17,785 bases of DNA from an uncultured Bacteroidales bacterium (GCA_946184195.1 CAMHEP010000020.1:1-17785), one strand, 5' to 3'. Counted from the stretch's first letter, positions 1-7,707 are shown. The notes: generated by a model not told the origin, from the letters alone. Numbers and translations are program-made.

Positions 1-495
1 GGCGGCAGGAGCCAGTTGGTAGTCATATAGTGTGATGAGTCCCATCACTCCGCTTCCGTTAGCCCGAACCACTTCTATAGCCCTTTCGGCGTCGTATCCG
101 GTGAGTACCTGGTTTTCCACGAGCACCACCTTCTGCCGTGGACGCAGGTCGCCTTCTATCTGGTTCTCCAGTCCATATGTTTTGGGCTCGTGGTAGACAT
201 AAACGAACGGCATGGATAGTGCATCAGCAATCATCGTTCCGTGGGCGATAGCGTTGTTGGCGATACCTGCTATCACATCCGCATCGGGGAAGTTCTCTGC
301 TACCAGTCGTGCCATCTCCAGTTTGATGATATTGCGGGAGTGGGTGTAACTAAGCAGTTTGCGGTCATCCAAGTAGAACGGTGCTTTCCAGCCGTTGGCG
401 AAGCGGAAGGGGTCATTTATCTGGAGATGAAACGCCCTCGTCCGGAGAAGCATCTTCGCCATAGATAATTGTAAAGGCGTACTATCTGTCTTCAT
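1..495 (-). CDS. Divergent orotate phosphoribosyltransferase homologue (partial, C-terminus outside window)
   Basis: The minus strand from ATG at 495 is open to the window edge, giving 165 residues of a family usually near 210. The fold is recognisable: residues 30-46 read PFRFANGWKAPFYLDDR, matching the family's substrate-binding stretch with its lysine, and GLENQIEGDLRP (108-119) is typical of bacterial PyrE. PyrE makes orotidine 5'-monophosphate from orotate and PRPP in the cytoplasm. Key parts are altered, however. The PRPP loop, normally like VVVEDLISTGGSS, reads VVLVENQVLTGYDA (123-136). The catalytic loop, normally YVRSxPKDHG, reads YVYHEPKTYG (99-108), losing the Arg and the His. GVATGAI is GIANNAI (77-83). 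I infer a paralogue with lost or changed activity, not the main pyrE, so no symbol is given. A promoter lies directly upstream. An internal ATG at residue 12 or 15 is a less likely start. Confidence 0.8.
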   Translation of the reverse strand, partial: MKTDSTPLQLSMAKMLLRTRAFHLQINDPFRFANGWKAPFYLDDRKLLSYTHSRNIIKLEMARLVAENFPDADVIAGIANNAIAHGTMIADALSMPFVYVYHEPKTYGLENQIEGDLRPRQKVVLVENQVLTGYDAERAIEVVRANGSGVMGLITLYDYQLAPAA

Positions 496-528
496 GGGTG
501 TAGGAGTGGTTGTCGTATAATTAGGCTA

Positions 529-560
529 CAAAGGTACAACTTTTTTGTCATATACACAAG
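529..560 (-). promoter_or_regulatory. Bacteroidetes-type promoter for the PRTase homologue
   Basis: On the minus strand TACCTTTG (529-536) matches the -7 consensus TAnnTTTG. CTTG (557-560) sits 20 nt upstream as a -33 element. Transcription would begin near 522, leaving a leader of about 27 nt before the start at 495. The site lies in the gap after the lipoprotein stop, so the downstream gene has its own promoter. Confidence 0.6.
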
Positions 561-567
561 GGTTGCC

Positions 568-1272
568 TTATTTTTTCAATCTTTTTCGATATTTTTGTGC
601 CTGCGTCGAATGTTGAGTGAAGTGTTGCATACTCTCGTCTATGTCGCAAAGGATGACATAGAGCCTATATGTCTCAGTAAGAGCCTGTCGGTCATCCTCG
701 GTGAGTGCAAAACGATAGCGCGACTTGTCCCCTGTCAGTTCGATGCGGAAACGACGGGAATTGTCCATGGCGAGGAAGTGCATGAGCCGTACGGCGGACT
801 CTCCCTCCGCCGTGAGCCGTTCGTAGTATTGCTCTGCCGTTTGGTAGGCATGATTGTGCACCCGTTCAGAGGTTTCCATACTATCTACGCTGACGCGGAT
901 GGAGTGGGCATGGATAGGATAACTGCCCACATAGTGGGCAATGAGGCTTAATTCGCGTTTGTCCGATACCTCCGCGGAGATATAGCAACGCTCCAAGTTG
1001 CGTGATACGGTCAGCCTCTTGTGGACATAGTGTCCGGCATCCTCATAGTCTTTGTGATGAGTGTAATCAAAGAGACTCAACAGAGAGTCCCGTTGCAACT
1101 CCAAGATAGAAAGGAGTGAATCGTGATAGACGATAGAATGTTCGTGTTGCAGAAGCGCCAGGCTATCTTGTTCTTGTTTGAGAGCCCGTTGTTCCTGTAC
1201 GGACGGTTTCCTTGTTCCTGAACAGGCAGAGACGAGCAGAATAGTGAGCAAAAAAAAGTATACTTTTTGCAT
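568..1272 (-). CDS. Hypothetical lipoprotein, 234 aa
   Basis: I do not recognise a family. The N-terminus is a lipoprotein signal: hydrophobic residues 4-16 followed by LVSAC, so Cys17 would be lipidated and the protein anchored in the inner or outer membrane facing the periplasm. Residues about 25-70 are rich in Glu, Gln, Leu and Lys and look helical, possibly coiled coil. The rest is a soluble mixed alpha/beta region with many His and Tyr, and the C-terminus is basic (KYRKRLKK). The start at 1272 is fixed by the signal peptide and by a promoter 21 bases upstream. It is co-oriented with the PRTase homologue, but that gene has its own promoter. A conserved Bacteroidales envelope protein is the best guess; the function is unknown. 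Confidence 0.8.
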   Translation of the reverse strand: MQKVYFFLLTILLVSACSGTRKPSVQEQRALKQEQDSLALLQHEHSIVYHDSLLSILELQRDSLLSLFDYTHHKDYEDAGHYVHKRLTVSRNLERCYISAEVSDKRELSLIAHYVGSYPIHAHSIRVSVDSMETSERVHNHAYQTAEQYYERLTAEGESAVRLMHFLAMDNSRRFRIELTGDKSRYRFALTEDDRQALTETYRLYVILCDIDESMQHFTQHSTQAQKYRKRLKK

Positions 1273-1292
1273 GGTTAGTATAAAATTTGGTA

Positions 1293-1323
1293 CAAAGGTA
1301 CGATTTTTTCAAAGAAAAACAAA
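1293..1323 (-). promoter_or_regulatory. Promoter for the minus-strand lipoprotein
   Basis: Minus-strand TACCTTTG (1293-1300) is preceded by TTTG (1320-1323) with exactly 19 nt between. This is a near-perfect Bacteroidetes primary sigma factor promoter. Transcription would start near 1286, about 14 nt before the ATG at 1272. Confidence 0.75.
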
Positions 1324-1340
1324 AAAAAACATATAGAATG

Positions 1341-1371
1341 TTGCACGAATGTAATTTTTTTTGTAATTTTG
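1341..1371 (+). promoter_or_regulatory. Promoter for the OmpA/TPR lipoprotein run
   Basis: TTG (1341-1343) and TAATTTTG (1364-1371) are separated by 20 nt, matching the Bacteroidetes -33/-7 pattern. Predicted transcription starts near 1378, giving a leader of about 50 nt. It lies back to back with the divergent promoter at 1293-1323; the two -33 elements are only about 17 bp apart. It probably drives the genes from 1428 to 6025, which have gaps of 8, 39 and 12 nt. Confidence 0.7.
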
Positions 1372-1427
1372 CAGCCGATATGGTGTGAACCAAACAACGT
1401 AAAACGACATAAAATTAACAAATGATT

Positions 1428-3113
1428 ATGAAAAGAAGTTTATTCTTTGTGTCTATCATCGCAGCTGTGATGTTGGCATCCTGCAGCAAGCAATTGCCGC
1501 AACCCGATCAGATTACCGTAAATCCGAGCCCGCTGGCAGTGGTTGGTAACAAAGTTAACGCTGAGATTACCGGTACTTTCCCTCAGAAGAAATTTGCGAA
1601 GAAGGGTATCCTTGTTGTTACTCCCGTGCTGAAATATAACGGGCAGGAGGCAGTAGGTGAGCCTGTGACCTATGTGGGTGAGAAAGTGAAAGATAACGGT
1701 ACCGTTGTATCGTATAAGAACGGTGGCAAGTACAGCCAGAGTGCAAGTTTTGACTATGTACCTGAGATGGCTCAGTCGGAGTTGTATCTGCGTTTTTCCG
1801 CCAAAGTAGGCAAGAAAGAGATTGAGATTCCTGACCTGAAGATTGCCGATGGTGTGGTTGCAACCGCTAAATTGGCTGAGGCTAAGGACAATAAGATGGT
1901 GTTGGGAGCCGATAAATTCCAACGTATTATCCAAGAGGTTCAGGAGGCAGATATCCGTTTCCTCATCCAACAATCCAACCTTCGTCAATCGGAGCTCAAG
2001 AGCCAGGAAATGAAGGATTTGAAGGCTGCCATCGTTGACGCAGACAAGGCTGAGAAGAAAGCTATCAACAAACTGGAAGTAAGCGGTTATGCCAGTCCTG
2101 ATGGCGGTATGGCTCTGAATGAGAAGCTGGCGAAGAGCCGTCAAGCTAACGCACAAAGCTACCTGAAGAACGATCTCCGTCGTAATAAAGTGAAAGCTGA
2201 GATTGAATCGAATATCACCGCTGAGGACTGGGCAGGTTTCCAAGAGGCAATGGAGAACTCGAATATCCAAGACAAAGAATTGGTTCTGCGTGTGCTGAGC
2301 ATGTATAGCGATCCCGAGGAGCGTGAGGCACAGATTAAGAATTTGAGCAATGTATACAAGAGCATTGCCGAGGAGATTCTTCCTGCATTGCGTCGCAGCC
2401 GTCTCATCTTGACTACTGACCTTATCGGTAAGTCGGACGAGGAGATTAAGGACCTGATGAAGAACGATCCTTCGAAACTGAACGTAGAGGAGATGCTTTA
2501 TGCTGCTACTTTGACCTCTGACAAGGCTGAGAAACGTGCTATCTATGAGCAGGTGGCTAAGCAGTTTGGTGATTGGCGTGCATACAACAACCTTGGTATG
2601 ATGCAGTTTGAGGAGGGTAACGTAGCAGAGGCTCGTCGTTTGTTTGCTAAGGCGTTGACTATTGCTCCGGATAATGCAGACCTCAACTACAACGCTGCTA
2701 TGGCAGCTATGGCAGACGGTGACCTCAAGAAAGCTGAGCAGCACTTGGGTAAGGCTGCCGGCTCGAAGGGTGACATGAAGGGTGCTATGGGTACTCTCTA
2801 CACCATGAAGGGTGACTATAAGGCTGCTAAGGCTGCTTACGGTAACGACGCTACCAACAACGCCGCTGTTCAGCAGATTCTCGATGAGGACTATGCTGCT
2901 GCTCGTCAGACATTGGCCAATGTGGCTCAACCCAACGCAACGACTGCTTATCTGCAGGCTATCGTAGGTGCTCGCACCAACGATCGTCAGGCTGTTTACC
3001 GTGCTATGCGTGACGCTGTCAACCGTGATGCAAGTCTGAAGGCAAAAGCTCAGAAAGATATCGAATTTGCTAAGTTCGCTGAGGATAGCGAGTTCCAGGC
3101 TATCATTAAGTAA
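1428..3113 (+). CDS. OmpA-like/TPR outer-membrane lipoprotein
   Basis: A 561-residue envelope protein. The lipoprotein signal ends in MLASC, with Cys19 as the lipidation site. The first 150 residues resemble a beta-rich domain seen in Bacteroidales lipoproteins. A central stretch VSGYASPDGGMALNEKLAKS and the following SRQANAQSYL have the pattern of an OmpA-like peptidoglycan-associated domain (G-x-A-S-x-D-G, then N, then L-x-x-x-R). The C-terminal third contains tetratricopeptide repeats, for example WRAYNNLGMMQFEEGNVAEA and the next A-x-N-A-A-M unit, which mediate protein contacts. A role in envelope organisation is inferred. An in-frame ATG two codons earlier (1422) is possible; I prefer 1428 because MKRSL begins a normal signal peptide. 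It is the first gene of the run that includes mutL. Very Lys/Glu/Ala-rich codon use suggests high expression. Confidence 0.85.
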   Translation: MKRSLFFVSIIAAVMLASCSKQLPQPDQITVNPSPLAVVGNKVNAEITGTFPQKKFAKKGILVVTPVLKYNGQEAVGEPVTYVGEKVKDNGTVVSYKNGGKYSQSASFDYVPEMAQSELYLRFSAKVGKKEIEIPDLKIADGVVATAKLAEAKDNKMVLGADKFQRIIQEVQEADIRFLIQQSNLRQSELKSQEMKDLKAAIVDADKAEKKAINKLEVSGYASPDGGMALNEKLAKSRQANAQSYLKNDLRRNKVKAEIESNITAEDWAGFQEAMENSNIQDKELVLRVLSMYSDPEEREAQIKNLSNVYKSIAEEILPALRRSRLILTTDLIGKSDEEIKDLMKNDPSKLNVEEMLYAATLTSDKAEKRAIYEQVAKQFGDWRAYNNLGMMQFEEGNVAEARRLFAKALTIAPDNADLNYNAAMAAMADGDLKKAEQHLGKAAGSKGDMKGAMGTLYTMKGDYKAAKAAYGNDATNNAAVQQILDEDYAAARQTLANVAQPNATTAYLQAIVGARTNDRQAVYRAMRDAVNRDASLKAKAQKDIEFAKFAEDSEFQAIIK

Positions 3114-3121
3114 GATAAATA

Positions 3122-3355
3122 ATGTCCGTACTTTTCCCAAAAGTACCGAAACCCCGTGAATGGGACTATCGCCCCATTTACTACGACAAAGAGAAGGAGG
3201 CGCGCAAGGAAAAACTTGCGCGTCTTCATCACGGGTCGTTCCGTGAGGAGCACGAGAAACACATGTCAAGCGTGCAGAAGAAACATAGTTCGCGTCTTGC
3301 CTTTTGGGTGGCATTACTGCTATTGTTACTCTTTGCGTTTTGGTATGTGGTGTAG
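3122..3355 (+). CDS. Small C-terminally anchored membrane protein, 77 aa
   Basis: A short gene 8 nt after the lipoprotein stop and 39 nt before mutL, in the same direction. The N-terminal part is soluble and highly charged, starting MSVLFPKVPKPREWDYRPIY and continuing with Lys/Glu/Arg-rich helix. Residues about 58-77 (LAFWVALLLLLLFAFWYVV) form one transmembrane segment at the very C-terminus, so the charged part most likely stays in the cytoplasm. Small proteins of this type, with a P-x-x-F/W-x-Y-x-P-x-Y-Y-D motif, are familiar from beside mutL in Bacteroidales. I know of no assigned function. The overlapping ORF in the other frame at 3156 has no such features. Confidence 0.75.
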   Translation: MSVLFPKVPKPREWDYRPIYYDKEKEARKEKLARLHHGSFREEHEKHMSSVQKKHSSRLAFWVALLLLLLFAFWYVV

Positions 3356-3394
3356 GACACCCTAATAATATATAATAAGGTATACCCGACCATT

Positions 3395-5200
3395 ATGGAT
3401 GTTATCCGTTTATTACCTGACAGTGTCGCCAACCAGATAGCAGCCGGTGAAGTGATTCAGCGTCCCGCCTCGTGCCTGAAGGAACTGGTGGAGAATAGTT
3501 TGGATGCCGGTGCTACGCATATCCGTGTGTTGGTGCGCGATGCCGGTAGAACATTGTTGCAGGTGGTGGACAACGGGACGGGTATGAGTGAGACGGATGC
3601 GCGCATGGCTTTTGAACGTCATGCGACGAGTAAGATACGTGAGGCGAACGACCTCTTTGCCTTGCGCACCATGGGCTTCCGCGGTGAGGCATTGCCCAGT
3701 ATATCCGCGGTGGCACATGTGGAGGTACAGACACGTACTAAAGACAATGAAGTGGGAACGCTTCTTGAGATAGCCGGCGGTGAGGTGTTGAACCAGTCTA
3801 TTTGCCAGTGTCCTGTGGGAACAAATATTAAGGTGAAGGACCTATTCTATAATGTGCCGGTACGCCGTAAGTTCCTCAAGACTGATCAAACAGAACTGCG
3901 TAATCTTCTGAACGCTTTCTATCATATTGTATTGGTTTATCCGAAGGTTCAATTCACCTTTGTGAGCGATGATGAAGTGCTGATGGATCTGTCTGCTTCC
4001 ACGGAGAAACAGCGTATTGAGAATATCTTCGGCAAAGGCACAGGACGTCCCTATACCTCTCAGTTGGTGGAAGTGGCGACAGATACTGAATTGGTCTCTA
4101 TACGGGGCTTCGTGGGTAAGCCGGAATCGGCGGGTAAGTCGTCCCAACAGTTCTTCTTTGTGAACGGACGCTTTATGCGTCATCCTTATTTTCACAAGGC
4201 AGTGATGACAGCCTATTCGGGGATGCTTCCGGGGGACTATTCGCCGTCTTATTTTATCTATTTCGATATATCTCCCGAACTGATTGATGTCAATATCCAT
4301 CCGACTAAGACGGAGATTAAGTTCCAGGACGAACAGGCTGTGTTCCAAATTCTTATGGCTGCTGTGCGCGAGTCGTTAGGTAAGTTCAATGTGGCTCCGT
4401 CGCTGGATTTTAATCGTTCGGGTGAGATCGAGATGCCGGTGCCCGCCTCCGGGCAGGTAGCGGCACCCAAAGTTACCTTTGATCCTACGTACAATCCTTT
4501 TAAGACGCGCCAAACAACACAACCCTCGGTACCCTCTTCATGGCAAAATCTGTATACCAATCGTAGTCCCTTGAGTAGTGGAATACCGGAGGAAAGAGAT
4601 GTGGAACCTATCATACCGCAACTCCTTGATACCGAAGTATCAGATTTGCGTCTTTTCCAGTACGATGACCGGTATATCATCTTCCCTGCAGAAGGTGGAC
4701 TGATGTTCGTGAATCAGCATCGGGCACATACTTGTGTACTCTACTATCGTCTCAAGAGGCAGATGGAGAATAAACATGGTATTTGTCAGCAGTTACTTTT
4801 CCAGGAAGAGATTACTCTCACTCCTGACGAAATGGTGTTGATGGCGTCGTTGGAAGGTGAGTTGCAAAATATAGGATTTGATGTGGTACAGTTCTCCAAG
4901 CAGAGTTATGCTATAGTCGGTGTTCCGGCTGCGCTTAACGGTACAGGAGGGGTAGAGGTGCTTCGGGAGATACTTGCTGAGGTGGGAGTCAAACAGACAC
5001 GTGTGGAAGATGAATGGAGGGATAAGATTGCCTTGGTGGTTGCCCGTGATGCAGCTATCCCCAACGGCAGACACCTGACGGACGAGCAGATGCGCGAGCT
5101 ATTACGTGAACTGTGGCAACTGCCTATTTACCGCCGTACGCCGGATGGTAAGGTGGTGATGAGTGCGCTGACAGATGGGGAGATACGCAAACGTTTTTAA
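3395..5200 (+). CDS. mutL: DNA mismatch repair protein MutL
   Basis: A 601-residue MutL. It links MutS mismatch recognition to downstream strand removal. The N-terminal GHKL ATPase has all its motifs: LVENSLDAGA with catalytic Glu33 and Asn34, VDNGTGM with Asp59, and TMGFRGEAL at 92-100. A Pro/Thr/Ser-rich linker lies around residues 345-420, then the C-terminal dimerisation domain. There the endonuclease motif DQHAAHERxxYE is replaced by NQHRAHTCVLYY (440-451), and the last motif, CPHGRP in endonuclease forms, is RTPDGK (581-586). So this MutL probably cannot nick DNA itself. As far as I recall this is common in Bacteroidales homologues. Its neighbours are envelope genes, with no mutS in the window. 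The start at 3395 is the usual first residue of the family (I-x-x-L-P/L-x-x-V-A-N-Q-I-A-A-G-E). Confidence 0.97.
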   Translation: MDVIRLLPDSVANQIAAGEVIQRPASCLKELVENSLDAGATHIRVLVRDAGRTLLQVVDNGTGMSETDARMAFERHATSKIREANDLFALRTMGFRGEALPSISAVAHVEVQTRTKDNEVGTLLEIAGGEVLNQSICQCPVGTNIKVKDLFYNVPVRRKFLKTDQTELRNLLNAFYHIVLVYPKVQFTFVSDDEVLMDLSASTEKQRIENIFGKGTGRPYTSQLVEVATDTELVSIRGFVGKPESAGKSSQQFFFVNGRFMRHPYFHKAVMTAYSGMLPGDYSPSYFIYFDISPELIDVNIHPTKTEIKFQDEQAVFQILMAAVRESLGKFNVAPSLDFNRSGEIEMPVPASGQVAAPKVTFDPTYNPFKTRQTTQPSVPSSWQNLYTNRSPLSSGIPEERDVEPIIPQLLDTEVSDLRLFQYDDRYIIFPAEGGLMFVNQHRAHTCVLYYRLKRQMENKHGICQQLLFQEEITLTPDEMVLMASLEGELQNIGFDVVQFSKQSYAIVGVPAALNGTGGVEVLREILAEVGVKQTRVEDEWRDKIALVVARDAAIPNGRHLTDEQMRELLRELWQLPIYRRTPDGKVVMSALTDGEIRKRF

Positions 5201-5212
5201 TCGACTTATATC

Positions 5213-6025
5213 ATGAGAAAATTATTCTTTTTACTCCTATGCGGACTGATGGCAGGTTGTGTGGAGAAAGCCGATCATCTGACCATCTTGCATACCAACG
5301 ACACTCACTCCCAGGTGGAGCCGTTGGCTAATGGAAAGGGTGGATATGCGCGTCGCATGGGACTTATTAATCAGGAGCGTGCCAAAGACGCTAACCTGAT
5401 CTTGGTTGATGCCGGCGATTTCAGCCAAGGTACACCCTACTTTAATTTTTTCCATGGCCGTGTGGAGGTGGATGCCATGAATAGGATGGGCTACGATGTG
5501 GCTACGTTGGGCAATCATGAGTTCGATAATGGTGTCGACACGCTGGCAGCTATCCTTCGGGATGCTAAGTTCGATGTTGTATGTGCCAACTATGATCTCA
5601 CAGGCTCCAAGTTGGAGGGATTAGTCAAACCCTATACTATCCTGCATCGAGGCGGACTGAAAATAGGTGTCTTTGGCTTGGGAGTCGCTCCCGGCACACT
5701 GATAGCAGCGAATAATTTCCAACCCTTGGCATATCTTGACCCTTATAAGACGGCTCAACAAACGGCTAATATCCTGCGGGAAAAAGGCTGTGATGTGGTG
5801 GTGTGCCTTTCGCATCTGGGTACTGTTGCTAAGGAAAAAGGAGGCGTTTGTGATACAACCTTGGCGAAAGTAACCAAGGATATTGATGTCATCATCGGCG
5901 GGCATACACACCAGATTTTAGACCTGAGGTATAAGAACCTGGACGGTAAAGAGATACCCGTGGTGCAATGTGGCAAATCCGGTGTTCGCTTGGGCAAAAT
6001 TACATTAAAACTTGCTACAAATTAA
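5213..6025 (+). CDS. Metallophosphatase/5'-nucleotidase N-terminal-domain lipoprotein
   Basis: A 270-residue lipoprotein (LMAGC, Cys16) consisting of one calcineurin-like phosphoesterase domain of the UshA/5'-nucleotidase type. Metal-binding motifs appear in the usual order: TNDTHS (Asp30, His32), DAGDFSQG, GNHEFDNG, SHLG and GGHTHQ. Periplasmic or surface enzymes of this type remove phosphate from nucleotides or cyclic nucleotides. UshA-like enzymes need a C-terminal domain for substrate specificity. That domain is absent: the protein stops right after the catalytic domain (QCGKSGVRLGKITLKL). In other Bacteroidales I recall the two domains as adjacent separate genes, but here mutL lies 12 nt upstream and acpP downstream, so the partner is elsewhere or lost. 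It is the last gene of the run starting at 1428. Confidence 0.88.
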   Translation: MRKLFFLLLCGLMAGCVEKADHLTILHTNDTHSQVEPLANGKGGYARRMGLINQERAKDANLILVDAGDFSQGTPYFNFFHGRVEVDAMNRMGYDVATLGNHEFDNGVDTLAAILRDAKFDVVCANYDLTGSKLEGLVKPYTILHRGGLKIGVFGLGVAPGTLIAANNFQPLAYLDPYKTAQQTANILREKGCDVVVCLSHLGTVAKEKGGVCDTTLAKVTKDIDVIIGGHTHQILDLRYKNLDGKEIPVVQCGKSGVRLGKITLKLATN

Positions 6026-6042
6026 TGTTTGTCGAGTAAAAA

Positions 6043-6074
6043 TTTGCATAATTCAAAAAAATGTCGTAATTTTG
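6043..6074 (+). promoter_or_regulatory. acpP promoter
   Basis: TTTG (6043-6046), 20 nt, then TAATTTTG (6067-6074): a full match to the Bacteroidetes promoter pattern, with the spacing seen elsewhere in this window. The start site would be near 6081, giving a leader of about 55 nt that holds a small hairpin (TGCG/CGCA around 6085-6097) followed by TTTT. Confidence 0.75.
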
Positions 6075-6136
6075 CACTCGATTTTGCGTAGTACGCATTT
6101 TAATACGAAAATAATAACATCTAAAAACGAATAATT

Positions 6137-6373
6137 ATGTCAGAAATTGAAGCAAAAGTTAAATCTATTATCGTAGATAAACTTGGTGTAGAAGAAAGTC
6201 AGGTTACTCCTGAGGCAGGTTTCTCCGCAGATTTGAATGCAGACTCATTGGATACCGTTGAGTTGATTATGGAGTTTGAGAAAGAGTTCGGTATTACCAT
6301 TCCTGATGAGGACACTCAGAAAATCACGACTGTAGGTGACGCAATCGCTTACATTGAGAAGGCACTTGCATAA
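6137..6373 (+). CDS. acpP: Acyl carrier protein
   Basis: A 78-residue acidic helical protein with the phosphopantetheine attachment motif DLNADSLDTVEL; Ser37 carries the prosthetic group. The full helix I-helix IV pattern is present, ending in GDAIAYIEKAL, at the usual family length (about 78). It shuttles growing acyl chains in type II fatty acid synthesis in the cytoplasm. The gene stands directly upstream of fabF, as in most bacteria, and has its own strong promoter. The start ATG is preceded by an A/T-rich stretch without a Shine-Dalgarno sequence, which is normal in this phylum. Confidence 0.98.
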   Translation: MSEIEAKVKSIIVDKLGVEESQVTPEAGFSADLNADSLDTVELIMEFEKEFGITIPDEDTQKITTVGDAIAYIEKALA

Positions 6374-6394
6374 GTTTACAGGTAAATGTGTTAG

Positions 6395-6434
6395 GTTTAC
6401 GAGTTTACGGGATAACTGTAGGCTCGTAACTTTG
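6395..6434 (+). promoter_or_regulatory. Inverted repeat over a possible fabF promoter
   Basis: The acpP-fabF gap holds TTACGAG (6397-6403) and its reverse complement CTCGTAA (6423-6429), 19 nt apart. The right arm overlaps TAACTTTG (6427-6434), a match to the -7 consensus. The -33 region at 6404-6407 is TTTA, a weak match, 19 nt upstream. GTTTAC also occurs three times (6374, 6395, 6403). It could be an operator, a hairpin between the two genes, or a weak internal promoter with a leader of only about 7 nt. Confidence 0.35.
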
Positions 6435-6447
6435 TAAAAAGATAGAT

Positions 6448-7707
6448 ATGGAATTACGAAGAGTTGTCGTTACCGGTTTGGGCGCTTTGACACCGTTGGG
6501 TAATACAGTTCCCGAGACGTGGGAAAATATGATTGCCGGAAAGAGCGGTGCCGCTCCTATTACCCATTTTGATGCATCGCTCTGCAAGACTCAATTTGCT
6601 TGTGAGGTGAAAGATTTTGATCCTTCGCCCATCTTGGATCGTAAGGAGGCACGCAAGTTGGACCGCTTTGCGCAAATGGCTGTTTGGGTTACCAAGGAGG
6701 CATTGGAGGATGCGCATATGGATATGGATAAAGAGGACAAAGAGCGCATCGGCGTTGTTTGGGGAAGCGGAATGGGAGGACTGCAAACGTTGGAGGATAA
6801 CCTGTACGACTTTGCTCGTCGCGGGGGTGCCCCCATGTTCAATCCTTTCTTTATCCCCAAAGTGATTATCTCCATGGGCGCCGGTCAAATCTCTCTGATG
6901 TTTGGACTGAAAGGTCCGAGTTTCGGTGTGACTTCTGCCTGCGCTACCTCATCGCATGCTCTCTCCCAGGCTTACGATATGATACGTCTGGGTAAGGCGG
7001 ATGTGATAGTGTCCGGTGGTTCGGATGCCAATGTGACTATTGCCGGAATAGGCGGATTCAACTCCATGCACGCCATATCTACTCGTAACGATAGCCCGGA
7101 GACAGCAAGCCGGCCTTTCTCCAAGTCACGTGACGGATTCGTGATGGGTGAGGGCGCTGCTTGTCTTATCTTGGAGGAATATGAGCACGCTAAGGCGCGT
7201 GGTGCCAAGATATATGCCGAAATGGTAGGAAGCGCCATGACTTCGGATGCCTACCATATGACGGCTCCTGACCCGTCGGGTGCCGGTGTTATCCGCGTGA
7301 TGCGTGATGCTCTGCGCGATGGAGGACTGAAGCCTGAGGATGTGGACTATATCAATACGCATGGTACGTCAACACCGCTGGGCGATGTGGCTGAACTGCA
7401 TGCTATTCAGGAGGTGTTCGGCGAGCACGCATACAAACTCAATATCGACTCCACTAAGTCGATGACCGGTCACCTGCTCGGAGCTGCCGGTGCGGTGGAA
7501 GCATTAGCATGCGTACTCTCTATCCGTGATGGTATAGTGCCCCCTACTATCAACCACGAGGAGGGCGATGAGGACGAAAATATCGATTATCGCCTCAACT
7601 TGACCTTTAACAAGGCTCAAAAGCGTGATGTCCGTTGTGCGATGAGTAATACCTTCGGATTCGGTGGACATAACGCTACGCTCGTATTTAAGAAATGCGA
7701 GGACTAA
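6448..7707 (+). CDS. fabF: Beta-ketoacyl-ACP synthase II
   Basis: A 419-residue condensing enzyme of type II fatty acid synthesis; it elongates acyl-ACP with malonyl-ACP. The Cys-His-His triad is in place: Cys165 in TSACATSSHA, His305 in NTHGTSTPLGD and His342 in KSMTGHLLGAAG, with Lys337 as the conserved lysine. The C-terminal MSNTFGFGGHNATLVFK is typical. The N-terminus MELRRVVVTGLGALTPLGN is the standard KAS II start, so 6448 is secure. Length is normal. It lies 74 nt after acpP. Many Bacteroides genomes, as I remember, have rnc next; here a small winged-helix gene follows instead. Confidence 0.98.
   Translation: MELRRVVVTGLGALTPLGNTVPETWENMIAGKSGAAPITHFDASLCKTQFACEVKDFDPSPILDRKEARKLDRFAQMAVWVTKEALEDAHMDMDKEDKERIGVVWGSGMGGLQTLEDNLYDFARRGGAPMFNPFFIPKVIISMGAGQISLMFGLKGPSFGVTSACATSSHALSQAYDMIRLGKADVIVSGGSDANVTIAGIGGFNSMHAISTRNDSPETASRPFSKSRDGFVMGEGAACLILEEYEHAKARGAKIYAEMVGSAMTSDAYHMTAPDPSGAGVIRVMRDALRDGGLKPEDVDYINTHGTSTPLGDVAELHAIQEVFGEHAYKLNIDSTKSMTGHLLGAAGAVEALACVLSIRDGIVPPTINHEEGDEDENIDYRLNLTFNKAQKRDVRCAMSNTFGFGGHNATLVFKKCED

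Noticed and set aside
595..951. A 118-codon plus-strand frame inside the hypothetical lipoprotein
   Set aside because: It is antisense to a gene with a lipobox and a matching promoter, and shows no recognisable features of its own.
1440..3314. A 624-codon open frame on the minus strand opposite the OmpA/TPR lipoprotein
   Set aside because: It mirrors the plus-strand gene's codon bias, has no domain or signal I recognise, no promoter or neighbour logic, and overlaps a lipoprotein with clear motifs.
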